Position numbers and translations under genes: made by a program
NCBI GenBank assembly: GCA_002110485.1
Contig: MOWL01000045.1
Coordinates: 310,001-374,000 of the forward strand
Source: Emergomyces orientalis
Lineage: Eukaryota; Ascomycota; Eurotiomycetes; Onygenales; Ajellomycetaceae
DNA length: 64,000 nucleotides
Direction: 5' to 3'
The notes under the pieces: generated by a model
Seen by the model: the letters and a program-made list of their open reading frames with translations, nothing else
Told to the model about the DNA's origin: nothing
Database searches by the model: none
Shown: piece after piece, positions 41,453 through 54,953 of the stretch
Position numbering within the stretch: the stretch's first letter is position 1
How the letters are laid out: each line of letters begins with the position of its first letter

Positions 41453-44400
41453 GTTGTTTAACATGTACCCAACTGAGGAGTAGATCGTCAGCTGCAATGC
41501 ACAGGTACAGACACATACATACGTATCTTGATGTAGTTTTAACAATTGGACTAACAAGTTCCAAAATCAAAAGATCAAAAGATCAAAAATCAGAAGATCA
41601 AATAACAATAACTCAGTATGAATATGGCGATGAAGCTTTATTATTCATTTTACATTCTGCATTTTACATACCATAGTTGTTGAAAGTTACTCTGACATCA
41701 TGAAAACAAAGCAGTAACTAGGTAATCATTTCAGAGTAAGTACTTACTGTAAATACTTTCACCAACTAATCTCAAACCTCAAACTTACATGATTGAGAAA
41801 AGAAGAAGATTAAATATTCAAAATAACAGAAATACAAAGTTGTGTAAAAGTCAAAATAAAAATCAGAATCAAAAATTCTATAAAAAAACAACTCTTTTCC
41901 TCTTTTTCAATTTATATTTTATATTTTTATATTTTTATATTAATATTTTCACATTTACTTCATTGCTTTTTAATCTTGACTACCCTTCTCTCTCTCTCTC
42001 TCTCTCTTTTTTTCTTCTTTTCTTTTCTTTTGCTTGCTTTTCTTCAGAAAAGGATATCTTTCCCTCTTCACACACACACACACACACACAGACACTCTCT
42101 CTCTCTCTCTCTTCCTTTCTTCTGCTCATAAAATCGTCTGTCTGAGCAAGAGGGTAAGTAGTAAGATAGTTTTCCGTTTCCTCCGCCGTCGTTGAAAACA
42201 ACGCTTATAGGCTGGTTTGTTTACCGCTGCCTTTATGCTTGCAACTAGACAGAGAGATAAGGGAAAGTTGTATCCCTATCCTTAGTTTTATTTTAATCTT
42301 TTTTGAAACTCTCAATTTCTCAATTTATTTTTTTCTCCTTTGCCTTTCTTTCCTCTCTCTATTTGATATTTTTATTCTTTGGCGCAGCTCGCGCACAAAT
42401 TAGATCTATACATTTTCTCTCTTCTCGTTCATAAAGTGTTTTCCATCTTGGAGGTGTAGCACATTGCAGAAGAAGATTGCTTACATGCCCTGAAATTATG
42501 CATGCTTTTTCCAGCTGTCATTGCTATTCTTGCAGATCAATGCGTACAGCATGCGACCATGTATTGACCCATGCAATTTGTGATGGTTGGAGATTCAATG
42601 AGTGGCTGCTGCTGTTGCCTTTTGCAATCCATGAGGCATTGCATATCTTGATGTAATAATTAATAATCAGACACAGCTTTGTCACTTTCTTTAATTACTA
42701 TTGTTACTCCTTTTGCTTTCTGAATTCATATCAGTGTGTTTTGATGAGTGCTCTCATTCTGTTAAATTTGAACTAGACAAACATGATCACAAAGAGACAC
42801 ATGATGGATTTACTCTAACATGTTGACACAGCATGTTATCATTAATATACATAAGAGGCTCTTCTTTTCATATTTAATGTTTCTTATATTTATTCTGAAA
42901 TTTCCGTTTGCTAGCAGAGAGCAGAAGAGCATTCAATTCCTGAGATTCTTCATGAGTGGAAATCTGTATAGTATACATCAGTATACAAAAAGGCATTTGA
43001 GTTGAACTTTCTTTTCTTTCATTTCAACAATGGTAAAATCAGTGGTGTAGTGGGACTTTTCAAGTACACCCCTTCGTTTCTTTCATTCTTGCCGGTCTGG
43101 GTGGATGATATGTTATAATTATGTTCTGGTTCTATTCTTTGCCTTAATTTCTATACCCTATCACTCATTAGGATGAAATGGCAGATATATATGTCTTGCA
43201 GGTTAGGCTTTTGTTCTCATTCCGAAGCGGTGCGTGTGCTTGCAACCAATCCGCAGCCGACCAACCTGAGTGGATTGACTGGCACCGAGAATGAAATGAA
43301 ATAAGACTTTGAGACCAATTGATTTGTTACTCAACTGCTCAGCGCCGCACTCAGGAAAGAATCATGAATGCGAGTGTGGAGTAGGGAATCCGGGAAGAAA
43401 ACGGGGCCAAATGTGGCATACTACGCTGAAAGAACCGAACCTACCAAAGGACCGGGGAATGCAAGGGGTAGCTAACCAAATTCCTTGCCAGGAACGCATA
43501 TTCTTCCCGAGGTTGGCTCTTCGTGGTGGGCCCTGTTTCCATGGTTCATGTCAACTGAAACCTAGTCGCATCTTACGGCAAAATGGCAATGGATTGTTCT
43601 TCGCTTCTTATTTGCTTGTCCGATGGTTTCAAAGGGGACCAGTGGGCAACCATTTATGGACCACGGTTGAGATGAGTGATTCTATCGCGATGTAAAGTAG
43701 TAACAACGTCCCCTTTTACGAATTGTTCGCTTCAGAATGACATTAAGAATAATTCTTTTCTTTTACCTGCCGGCGGCGGCTCTGGGAGCCTGGCATCGTG
43801 CTTCTACTATCCCGGATGGTTTGAAAGGGTTCTTAAGAGAAGGGTAGGGAGATATCTTGAAAAGAATAGATATCATCCCTGGGGTCTCTGTGACAATGAT
43901 GAGCGCCAGGATCTTGCGTTGGTAAAATATATCATCCGTTCAAGCGGGCCAAGTGCAATTTGCGACCCTCAAACGGGGCCTCTGCTTTGATCATTGATAA
44001 ATGGATACCTGCCTAAGTGGTTATAATCGTCAATTCTGGATGTCAGGTATATCAAAACCTAAGCATTTCCCGACCGCCAAGCATCCCTCCCCTGATTTCG
44101 AAGCGAACGGAAGAGCCGGAAGCCCCAGGTTCGATTAATTGATGTATTACTTTTATCAGCCTTGGAGGCTAATTTAGCGTCTTCCCTTCCTTTGAAATAA
44201 TATGTCAATAATATGCTGCGAGGTGTACTTGGCATTGGAGGTCAATCAAATAGATTCTATGGAGCTGGAGAAGGTGGGAATGTGCAGTACCTTTGCGCGG
44301 AGCAGTACAAGTGAGGACATGCTAAGCGCAGAATATCTGGAATGAATATGATGGTTTCTGGTGTAATCGTCTCGCCAAGAAACTGTGGTAAGGGTGTATT

Positions 44401-45089
44401 GTTTATCCAAACCAGATTACAACCCTTGGTGGACTAAGCACTTAAATAGGCACAGCAAACATTTACCAAGAGCGTCGACAGCCAGTATGGGGGCCCGAGA
44501 TGGCCGAGGATGGCCGGTGTCGCGTAGGTACACGCGTTGCAAGGATGCTGAATGAATGAAGAATAATCATGCTGTGTTGTTCCATATTACAGATTGATGG
44601 GCGCGGATGATGCGCTGAGATCAGTTGCTTAATAGTACGTTTCCCGCCTACAACTGGTGTTGGAGTGGGCTAGGCAGCAGGTGCAAACCGGGAATGCCAA
44701 GACACAAGGCAGCTGGAAAGACGCTAGACTTGAAACAGCGATGCCAAGCCATTTCGTGACCCTTCTCGGCCCAGCTGATCGCCAACCACCAGAGGGCAAA
44801 ACGACGACCTCCATCACAATCATTTCTTCCCCCAGTGACGTCTGGCGATCCAGCGTGTCTCTCTGATTCCTGTACATCCTGCTAATTATACTGCCATATG
44901 GCGTCGGGTTTGAGGTCGCCCAAGGCATGACCGCTCTTCGATTCAGTGTTTTTTGACACCCACTCCTTGCCCCTACACGACAATCCCTGGGGTTCAAAAA
45001 CGATGCATTAAACCTGTTTTTGTCGCATATTTTCGCACAGCTTGAGCACTGCCAATTTTTCCGCCTCCCCTATTTTCTACACCCCAACG
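41453..45089. other. Long intergenic region upstream of the histidine kinase
   Basis: A 3.6-kb stretch without a supported protein gene. The left part has a GATCAAAA-type short tandem repeat (about 41565-41603). A pyrimidine-rich zone from about 41880 to 42460 includes dinucleotide repeats. From 43000 on, the composition is ordinary but open frames are short and unconserved. A long 5' leader of the kinase gene or a non-coding transcript is possible but not shown. Confidence 0.5.
41985..42112 (+). repeat. CT / CA / CT microsatellites
   Basis: A TC run at about 41985-42007, a CA run at 42069-42090 and a CT run at about 42095-42112, separated by T-rich sequence. Confidence 0.85.
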
Positions 45090-48000
45090 ATGGACGACAG
45101 CCATATACTTGGGGAGGACTTACCTCTTCCTCCGGAGCGCCTGTTTGAGCGCTTGGCGCAATTGCCCGGCTACATCTGGGACCAGAATCTCAAACCCTTC
45201 CGTTCCTCCTACGATCATTGGCATGTTACAGGCGTCAAGCTTGCTTCAGACGGAGATGTACCCATCCTAACTCCTTCTTCCTCCTCTCGGTCCAAAGAGT
45301 CCACGTCGACCTCTGCGCACACCTCCCCCCGAATCGAAAACAGATCTTACTCCAGACATAACTGGCGAAGTAGCCTCAGCGAATCAAGTAGCGATATTTC
45401 TTCCTCTCGCAACGATCCGGATGCTTCATGGATACCCGTGGTGGCTCGCGCCTCGAGCCATGTTATAAGACTGGAGCGCGAGTTCCATACACTGAAATCG
45501 ATTATTCAGATATCAGACCCTGAATGTAAACACACTGTCCGTCCTATCGACATCATTCGCCTCGCCCCTCAACCGGGGGATCGTGGTCCTTTGTTGGTTA
45601 CACTCTACGAGTCCCAGGGACCAAATCAGTTGAAAGAGTATATAGGGTTCGGCCCTACGTTTTTCCAGACATGCGGCGGAAATGTATCAGCGGAGTCTTC
45701 GTCTCCAGGAATCCAAGCTCCCATCGCAACCTTCCTGGATTTTGCCATCGGCGCGTGTGAATGTTTAGAATTATTGCACTATGGCCTGAAGTGCATACAT
45801 GGCGAAATCAGACCCGATGCCTTCCATTTTAACTCCGAAACGGGTGCAGTGAAGATTTCAAACACGGGTAATGGTGCCAGATCTTTCGATAATGCATTGA
45901 GTGAAGGTTGGTCGATTCTGTCTCGCGAGTTGGGTGTAAAAAATAAGTTGCAGTTCATTGCCCCGGAACAAACTGGAAGATTACCAACAGAGCCTGATAG
46001 TCGCACTGATATATACGCCCTCGGTGTGTTGTTTTGGTCCATGCTCGCCGGACAACCAGCATTTGATGGGGGCGATCCGGTAGAAGTTGTACAGAATGTG
46101 CTTGGCAAAACATTGCCAAAAGTTTCCTACAAAAGGATGGATGTACCAGACGCAGCCTCCGCCGTCATCCAAAAGATGACCCATAAGCAAATCGATGATA
46201 GGTACCACACGATTTCGTCAGTGAAGTGGGATCTTCAACAAATTTCAAGGCTGCTTGGTGATGGTGATAGTGAGGGGCTGAAGAATTTTGTCATAGCCCA
46301 GCGCGATGTTTCATCATTTTTTGCGTTGCCATCGACTATGTTTGGACGGAAGGAGGAGCATGAAAAGATTCTCCAAATTATTCACAAAGTCCAAAAACGT
46401 CAGCAGGCTGCTGTCGCCCAAGCGGCGGCCAAGTCAATTCACTCCCTTTACGCCCTTAGTTCAGGTTCTTCTGTTTCGGATAGTCGTTTGGATGGTATCG
46501 AAGCCGGAGATGGCTCCAGCGACTCTGGATCATACGGTCTCGCTGCTATACGGAGCAATTCTACATCTAGCCCTTATGTTATTGCGCATACATCAACACA
46601 GGACTCAAACTGCAGCGTAGATTCTGCCTCAAGTCAAAAAACGCTTCTTCTCTCCAGTCGAGTTAAAAGCCCCGCCGATTCAAGGAATTCTGTAGACATC
46701 AATGATCGCGAAAGTCATTTGTCTTCCAGCATAGGTAGCCACAGCCAATTCGACTCCCTTGCACCCCTAGGACGGCGAAAGGTACAGGCAAAGTACCGGC
46801 AAAGTGGTCGCTGTGAAGTGATAAGCATATCGGGTGTTGCTGGCCTTGGAAAGTCAGATCTTTTAAACCGACTACAACCAGAAATCCGCAAACATGGCTA
46901 TATCGCAGTTGCCCGCCTAGATCGCTCGCGGAGGGTCCCTTTCGAACCCTTCTTCAAAATCCTCGCTAGTCTTCTTCGCCAGATTTTTTCCGAACGTGAC
47001 GTTTCATCTGACTACCACAGTTCAATACGCGTGGCCCTGCAGCCAATATGGCTAAGCCTCCACCGAATCCTTGGCCTACCAGAAAATTTGATATATGCTC
47101 TGGGGGCGAACAGCGAGTCCGTGAACTTCTTGAAAACTACTACTACAACACCCCTACAAGTACTTAAAGAAGAGACAGAGGAATCATTTCACTCCCAAGA
47201 TGGCGAATTTATTAGCTTAAGCGCGGGACAGACATTAAAAGATTTCTGTCATGGGCCAACGTCCAACACGATGCTCAGATTTGCAGATACTCTCATTGAA
47301 ACCTTGAGGATTATGTCCTTTCATAAACTGATATGCGTGGGTTTGGATGATATCCAGTACGCCGATGCGGAAAGCATCCATTTATTGCTTGAGATTATCA
47401 GAACTAAAATTCGATGCGTGCTTTTGATTACGAGCCGACCAGAAGAAATAAACTCTCCTGAATTAAGAACGCTTTTCCAGACCGAAATGGCCAATGTCAC
47501 TAGAATAGAACTAAGTCCATTAAGTGAAGAGGAGGTTCACGACTATGTCGCCGCCACGATGCACCAACCTGCTAGCAAAAGACTACTACCCCTCTCTGCT
47601 GTCGTCCAAGAAAAAAGTCAAGGAATCCCGTTTTACATGCGAATGATACTCGAGACCTGCTACCAGAAAAACTGTATTTGGTATTCCTGGAGAGACTCGG
47701 CCTGGCAGTTCGACTTGGACAGGATATTTACAGAATTTGTGTCCCCGAGTTATGGTGAAGGCCTCGGTACAGACTTCATCGCTAAACGCTTCAAAGAGCT
47801 TCCCTCGGAATCCCGTTCCATTCTTCTGTGGGCCGCCTTGTTAGGAAGTCCATTCTCCTTCACATTAGTTCAGAGATTGCTCTCAGGGGAGTTTCTATTC
47901 GCCTTGGGCGGGGAGGATGCGGAGGATATTACATGTCCTCGCCGGACACCCTTGACACAGACTAAAAGAGGGATTGTTTCAGGGCTTCAGCACTTACTCC

Positions 48001-51000
48001 AAATGTATATTATAATTCCCGGTGAAACTGATGATGAATTTAGGTAAGTTTCTCAGTTCTTTGTATTTTGCCCCTTTTTTTCCCATATATATTCTCATGT
48101 CGTTTGTATCGAAGAGGACTGATTAAGTTGCCCTATTAAATTCAGATTCGCCCACGATCGCTACGCCCAAGCTGTGGCAACCATGAAAGAGTGCTATAAC
48201 CAAGAGAAGATGCATTTTATTGCTGCGCAGACCGTAATGAAGTACGGGCCAACTGACAGCATTTCACTGTATTCGCGAGCTCAACATATTCAGTGCGCAG
48301 CAAGATTGATCAGGCAACAAGTTCACGAACGGATCAAATATAGGGATGCACTATACCACGCCGCACGTACCGCTGCCCAATCTGGAGCAAAGGCTACCGC
48401 CTTAAGCTATTTCAAAGCTTGTCTCTACCTGCTTCAAGATGACCCGTGGGATAGCAATGCAGAAGACGTTTACTATGACGAAACACGAGAGCTCCATATC
48501 CAAACTGCTGAGATGCTTATATCTAGCGGAAATAGCAAGGAAGCTATGGATATACTTAATGTCGTGTTTGAGCGCGCACATACCGCTGCGTGTAAGGCGA
48601 GGGCATGGACATTGAAAAGTAGGATACTCGCCCAAACTGGCGATATTTCCGGTGCACTGGAGGCTTTGTTCACAAGCATGGAAGAGCTAGGTGTGAAAAT
48701 CAATAGGTCAACCTCCTGGGAAGATTGCGATGAGGCTTACGAGAAGCTCAGCGCGTATCTTAAAACTGCCGACCTCGATGTCGTTTTCTCTCTGCCCCTC
48801 AGTCAAGACAAGTCGTTGATCGCCCTAGGGGCATTGATGGCCGAAGCTATGGCAGTGTGTATCTGGGGGGAACCATTAACGTTTCTCCAGCTGGGGATTG
48901 AAATGATGAATACTTATCTATTTCGTGGATCCTTTTCGCAGATCGCCTATCTGTGCACTTATATATCCATGATTGCCATGAGCCGGTATAAGGACCTCGA
49001 TCTTGGTGCCAAGCTCAGCGATGCTGCGATTGACCTCTTAGGTCGCTATAATGAACCCTGGATCCCAGCGCGAGCTGTTACTGTCCACAATTATTTCGTT
49101 AATCACATGAGAGTGCCCATGTCATCGACATTACCACGTCTCGAGAGTGCTATGGAAGCTGCGTTTTTACTGGGTGAACGATACCTGATTCTGATGAACA
49201 TATCAGCAATGGTATCCACTCGATTTTGTCTGGGCCATGACCTGGGTGAATTGGAGGCGCTGTGTAATTACGCCCCTGAGGAAATTGGCGATTGGGAAAG
49301 CGATCCCCGTGGAGGTGTTTATATCGTCTCCGTCCGGTAAGCCCCCTTATCTTTCAAGCCACCCCTTCGCGATATCTCTTTCTAAGGAAAATTTGTGTTA
49401 CTCATATCAATTTTTTTAGGCAAGCCGCACGTGCTCTTCAAGGGAAGACATTCATCAGCTCTGCGGATCATATTCTATCCGACGAGCAGCATGACAGCGA
49501 GAAATATATTGCTGCTCATGGCTTGAACTCCCACACTTTAAACATGTATCGTGCGATGAGTTTGGTACCACTCTACGCCTACGGCTATTACGAGAAGGTT
49601 GTGGAGATCGCCACAGATATGACAAAAACGTTAGCTGGCCTCTGGTCACTTCGCGCTGCCACTCACACATACTTCTACCTGTCATTATCCATGCTTAATC
49701 TCCACCTTGATGACCCCTCCCGACCTGGACTCGAAGAGACCCTCGAGCGAGTCACAGAGTACAAAAAGGAGATCGACTTTAAGGCCCGTGCTTGCGACGC
49801 GAATTACGGTATGTGGTCATTAATTCTGGAGGGTCTAATCTGTGAGGCGTCCGGCAAGTTCCAGAGTGCCCTCATCGCTTTCGAGGCATCGCTCGATCAT
49901 ACCCAGCTACATAACTGGCCTCTGGAAGAAGCCCTCGCTCTCGAGCTCCAAGTCGACTTCCTCGTTCGACGCGGCACTAAACGAGCTGCGCAATATATGT
50001 TGCAGGAAGCCATTGCTGCATGGAACCGCATCAGCGCGACGGGAAAAGCTAAACATCTGTCAGAAAAGCATGAGTGGCTCCTAAGAGTTGGGTCTCCTCC
50101 ATCAAGGTCTAACGATGTTGGCTGTCAAACTGTTGATTCGATCCTCAATGTTCCGACGAGAAATGCGGAGCCAGCGTCAAACTCCATTCATCCACATCTT
50201 GAAGATGAGCGCAAACGAGAATGGCTGGAGGAGAACGAAGAACACGCTGATCAACGGTCTTTGGATATATCCGGACTTGGCTTAGGTGAGCTTTCGCAAA
50301 CCCTACTTGCGATGATGAACTTTCTAACCACATATTTATTAATTTATTAGATATTATCGACTTGTCTAGTATACTTGAATTTAGCCAAGTCATGTCCTCT
50401 GAATTACACATCGACAAACTCCTTACCAAAATGGTTGGCATAATACTCGAGTCCTGCAGTGGATCTGAATTAGCGCTGGTGGTCACCGACTTTGAGCCGT
50501 ATGGTTGGCTGGTTGCTGCGGCTGGCGATCACGAAAATGGAGAAGTTGCTTTCGCTGATGGCCTCGCCTTTTCTGAAGTCGAAGATAAAATGGCACAGCA
50601 AATCACACATTATACTCTACGTACAAGGGAACCGGTACTCGTCCATAATGTCCTGGACGATGAACGTTTCTCCAATGTTAGTGAAGCCTATGCTGCCCGA
50701 AACCCGCATGGCAAATCCGTTATTGCGCTACCTATTATCCAAGCGAACAATCTCCTTGGAGTCATTCACGTTGAGGGTAAACCCAATTCATTCACTCAAC
50801 GTAATCTGGTTGTACTCCGTCTTGTGTGTAATCAAGTTGGAATATCACTGGCAAACGCCTTCCTGTATCGGAACGCGAGTAAAGTTAGGTGAGTTTTTGT
50901 ACACATAACGTTTCGCTCGCTCGTTATGCCAATTTACTGACTTTGTCTTCTAGTGCTGCTAATGCCGCTATGGTTGAGGCCCAGAAACGTGCCTTGGCAC

Positions 51001-52619
51001 TTGCTAGAGAAGCAGAGCGAAAGTCCAAAGTTGCAGAAGCGGAAGCCAAGCATAACGTTAAGCTCAAAGAGGACGCTGCTAAAGCCAAGTCCATATTCCT
51101 AGCCAACGTTTCTCATGATTTGCGCACACCAATGAATGGGGTTATCGGGCTCTCAGAATTGCTCAAAAAGACCAACTTGGACCGGGAGCAGGACGGCTAC
51201 GTGGAATCGATCCGCGTATGTGCCGACACCCTGTTAACTCTAATTAACGACATTCTGGACTTTTCCAAACTCGAAGCTGGCAAGATGAAAGTTTCAACAG
51301 TTCCCCTCAACCTCAGAGAAACCATTGCGGAGGTTGTTCGTGCTCTTCGCTATACTCACCGTGATCGCGGGCTTCAGACTATCGAGGATTTGGATGGTGT
51401 TGACCCCAAATTGTTGGTTATGGGAGACCCTGTTCGCCTCCACCAGATATTTATGAATTTGCTTAGCAACAGCTACAAATTTACGCCCAAGGGTTCGGTT
51501 ACTGTTAGAGCCAAGGTAACCGATGAGGACGAAGGTCGCATTCGTATTACGTGTAAAGTTGCCGATACCGGTATTGGAATTTCTGGGGAACAATTGGTTC
51601 GCCTTTTCAGGCCATTCTCCCAGGCTGACAGTTCGACAGCGAGGTCATACGGAGGAAGTGGGCTTGGGTTGAGCATTTGCAAAGCAATAATAGAGGATGT
51701 ACTTGGTGGCAAGATTTGGCTGCAATCTGAAGAAGGGGTAGGTACGACGGTTACATTTACACTGGTATTCAGTAAAGCGCCGAAGAACGCTGTGGCGAAA
51801 ATGCCATGGTCTCAAGATGGCACACAAGAGAAGAAACAGATCCCCATGAGACAGGCCGTTAGGGATCTCAAATCTGTCTCCCGGAACAGAATCCGTGTCT
51901 GCATTGCCGAAGATAACCCGATCAACCAAAAAATTGCAGTCACTTTCGTCAAAAATTTGGGGCTAGAGTGCGAGGCGTTCAGCGATGGCCAACAAGCTGT
52001 GGACGCTCTTAGACGCGCATCTGCTGAAGGGAACCCTTTCCACCTTGTCCTAATGGACGTTCAAATGCCAGTCTTGGACGGATATAATGCCACGCGCAAG
52101 ATTCGCGAGGATTCAGACCCGAGTGTCAACGATGTCCTCGTCATAGCCATGACTGCCAGCGCGATTGAAGGGGATCGCGAAAAATGCATCGACGCCGGCA
52201 TGAACAATTACCTCGCTAAACCTGTCAGATCCGACGTGCTGAAAACGATGCTTGATAGGTATCTGGCGCCCTCGATAGAGTCTGAGCTTCCGAGACGGGG
52301 GTACCGATGGCGCCGGGCACCCGCATCTCTGGCGGCTTCTGGCCCGTCCCCCGTTGAAGAGGAGCCGCAGACCAACAACGTTCCTGATTTTAAATCGATG
52401 ACCTCCATTCAAGGGAAACCTGGGGATCTTTATGCGTTTATGCCGAACGGTGGCTCGAAACCACCTGACAGCCCTCCTGCGGGTGCCCGTTTCAGTCCTG
52501 AACAGACAACTTCTCCCGCTGCTGCTGCTGCTGCTGCCACCGCTGCGGCCTCAGATCCGAATGTCAATACCAATGGTCATGGAAAGGGCTCAACACCCGT
52601 GGAGTCGTCAGAAAAGTAA
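45090..52619 (+). CDS. Hybrid histidine kinase with protein-kinase-like, ATPase and GAF domains (group X, Mak2/3-Chk1 type)
   Basis: Five exons: 45090-48043, 48146-49336, 49420-50285, 50351-50888 and 50954-52619, joining to 2404 residues. Order of parts: an N-terminal Ser/Thr-kinase-like domain (about 125-395) in which the catalytic loop reads CIHGEIRPDAFHFN; an AAA/NTPase module with Walker A GVAGLGKSDLL (near 581); a helical TPR-like region (1000-1650); a GAF domain (about 1675-1845); HisKA with SHDLRTP (His about 1904); HATPase_c with NLLSNSYKFTP, DTGIGI and GGSGLGL; and a receiver with LVLMDVQMP (Asp about 2218) and LAKPV. This is the group X layout, which in yeasts senses oxidative stress and feeds a phosphorelay to Ypd1 and response regulators. 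All residues needed for His-Asp transfer are present. The ATG at 45090 is the first in frame that fits; no upstream exon was seen. Confidence 0.93.
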
Positions 52620-53474
52620 GACATGCATTACTTTTTATGGCAAATATGCAGTAGCAAGCAAGCACAGGTGCTAAGTATACCATGCATGCTCTCATCTTTT
52701 TAAGACATATCTTCTTCTCTGTGACTAGAAAGGTCATGTGTATTCGACGATTTTTAGAATTTCTGGGTTTCTACATTTCTCTACTCGATTACCTTGTGCG
52801 GTCGTGGATGGGGGGATGAAATATTCTTCGAGCCGTTTTCTATTACCCCTACCTTTATTTAAGGCTTCGGATTCTTTGAGTTTTCTCTTGTGCCTTTTTT
52901 TTGTCTCTTTCTTTTCGTTTACAAGTAACGTCCGATGATAATGATATGATAAACTAACTGCATGAAAGGGGTACTACCGCATATGGAAGGGAAGGGAAAT
53001 GAAGGAAATATACCAAAGTACAGGCTCTTTTCTCTTTTCTTCTTTCTACCTTTTTCCTTTTTCCTCGATTCATCTATGTATATATCTCGAACGATACCAG
53101 CTACGTGCGCTTCTCCCATTTTTTCTTTTCTTTGCATTCTTCTACAGCACATTTAACACTATTATAAACATTATTATGAAACGCGGGTACCATTTGATTT
53201 ACAGCGTTCTTTAGAAACCCCCCTCCCTTCCCTTTTTTATTTACTTTTTATTGAATTGTCCCCGAAATGACATGCATTATGGGCTTGATTGGGTAAATTG
53301 GATCACTTTATGAGCAACAAGAAAGCAAACTGGTATAAATTCCATTCTTCTAGCTATTCAAAACTGTATATACTTGTTTGAAATATATGTAACACCGATT
53401 CGGACATACATATGCATTTTTCCTTATGTACAGGTTCAATCAACAAGATAAGGAGCTCCCCATTTTTGCCCCCC
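52620..53474. other. Convergent intergenic region
   Basis: This is about 850 bases, T-rich, between the histidine kinase stop and the allantoicase stop on the other strand. It should hold both 3' UTRs. No gene recognised. Confidence 0.6.
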
Positions 53475-54644
53475 TCATACAGCCCTCCTGCCCAGTACCC
53501 TAAACCTCTTCACCCCGCCATCCGGCACCATCGTCAACATAGCATGGCTAAACACCTTCCCTCCAACCTCGTTACCCAACAATCTCCCTTCAAATACATG
53601 TTCCAAATCCGCCTTACACGGCTGATCTCCTCGTACAACGTCCACCCAGCCTTCATCATCAACCTTCGGATCCTGCCCCTCCTTTACATTCTTCTTCAAA
53701 AATCCAGACACCCTAACCGCCCTTGGAAAGTTCCCTCTAAAATCTTTGGTATCAACCACGACCTTCTCAATGCTCCCTGCCAACCCGAGCTTAACAATTG
53801 CCCAGTCCACATGGCCCCGCGTCCGCGAACGAGCCGTCTCCCAGCCATCACCCATATGTTTCCCGCGGCCGGGGAGTAGCATGTTTGACGCGGGCGTGAA
53901 GTGCTGGTTACTAGCAGAAACAAGAAGACCCCCCATGAGGGCTGAAGAGAGCTCCTCTAACTCCGTTGTCGTGGACCCTTCTGCTGTTGCTACTATAGCC
54001 TTTGGAGCAGGCGGAGGTGGCGGCACGGCATGGCCATACAATCTTAACCGCGAAAATCCCCCGTCAGGATACATCCTAACACGCACGTGCGTAATTGGGT
54101 CAGAGGGATGGGGTAGCAACCACCCCTGTCGACGTGAAGGCCCACAGGGCTGTAAAGGGAGGATAGTCGTCCAGCCTTTAAAAGTAGGCTTCACAACCTC
54201 TGCGTCCCCCGCCTCTGCACCATTCTGTTTATCAATATAAGTACCTTCAACAACAACCCCCTCTCCATAATTGCCGACGAAATATGCCGTGTCGATTTCC
54301 ACGCCGACGACAATGCCGCTGCCGACGCCTAGTTTTATTACAGCCCAGTCATAGTCTTCTGGGTTGTGGCGGCGGGTTTCCCAGCCGTCATACCAGGCTC
54401 CCGTGTGCACGAAGACGCCGGGACGGTGGATGGGTGGGGACGGGGTGAGGAGGTTAGAAGCCGCGGCGAAGTACTCGTCGGAACAGGCGAGGACTGTGGC
54501 GTTTAAGGAGGAGGAAGCTAGGTTTGTGGTTGTGGAGGAGAAGGTGTTGTCGATATCAGCAGGGGTGGGGAGGGAGGTTATCTTTTTGTCTGAAGGAGTG
54601 GAAAGGGTCCCGGTGGTGTTTGAAGGGATGATGGGGGTTTCCAT
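53475..54644 (-). CDS. DAL2: Allantoicase
   Basis: A single exon of 389 residues. The protein has the two related halves of the allantoicase family: first half SDEYFAAASNLL, then GWETRRHNPEDYDWAVIKLG; second half SNQHFTPASNMLLPG, then GDGWETARSRTRGHVDWAIV. Each half ends with a typical strand pattern (RVRMYPDGGFSRLRLYG; LTMVPDGGVKRFRVLG). The enzyme hydrolyses allantoate to ureidoglycolate and urea in purine breakdown, supplying nitrogen. Yeast Dal2 is a little shorter (about 343 residues); the extra length here is a Ser/Thr-rich N-terminal ~45 residues and an Ala/Pro linker. Upstream GATA boxes suggest nitrogen control. Confidence 0.94.
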   Translation of the reverse strand: METPIIPSNTTGTLSTPSDKKITSLPTPADIDNTFSSTTTNLASSSLNATVLACSDEYFAAASNLLTPSPPIHRPGVFVHTGAWYDGWETRRHNPEDYDWAVIKLGVGSGIVVGVEIDTAYFVGNYGEGVVVEGTYIDKQNGAEAGDAEVVKPTFKGWTTILPLQPCGPSRRQGWLLPHPSDPITHVRVRMYPDGGFSRLRLYGHAVPPPPPAPKAIVATAEGSTTTELEELSSALMGGLLVSASNQHFTPASNMLLPGRGKHMGDGWETARSRTRGHVDWAIVKLGLAGSIEKVVVDTKDFRGNFPRAVRVSGFLKKNVKEGQDPKVDDEGWVDVVRGDQPCKADLEHVFEGRLLGNEVGGKVFSHAMLTMVPDGGVKRFRVLGRRAV

Positions 54645-54703
54645 TCTTAATTAGTACTTTTATTTTATTTTAGGTTTTGTTCCTTTTTGTTCCTTGAGGT
54701 CTT

Positions 54704-54953
54704 CGATAAGGATTGATTAATGCAAATTGAGAGTATGAGAAGGCAAGTAGGGGGTGGATTATATAGTCTATACGTATACATATATGGAATGCCGAATTGG
54801 TAGATGAACAGAGGCGGGGGAATTTAATCTCTTTTTATACATTTCTGTCAGTGGAGCATAAAAGGGGCAGCGCCGAGGGTTTGGGGGGGGGGGGGGGGGG
54901 GCAGCAATTGGGAAGCAACGGTCGGGCCCACCTCAGGGAGTCAAGCGAGATAA
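54704..54953. promoter_or_regulatory. Two HGATAR boxes upstream of the allantoicase gene
   Basis: CGATAA at 54704-54709 and AGATAA at 54948-54953 fit the HGATAR consensus of AreA-type GATA factors, which activate purine-use genes in filamentous ascomycetes. Such short motifs also occur by chance. Confidence 0.4.
54883..54901 (+). repeat. G19 homopolymer
   Basis: Nineteen consecutive G residues in the spacer upstream of the allantoicase gene; the exact length may be uncertain. Confidence 0.85.

Noticed and set aside
40727..41557. Minus-strand open frame opposite the BRF1 tail
   Set aside because: It is the antisense of the acidic, Arg/Gly-rich BRF1 C-terminus and reads as low-complexity sequence with no motif.
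43309..43990. Two open frames in the spacer before the histidine kinase
   Set aside because: They have irregular composition, no recognisable motif and no splice sites that join them sensibly.
44120..44145. GGTTCGATTAA, a tRNA T-loop-like motif
   Set aside because: No A box, acceptor stem or T stem pairs around it.
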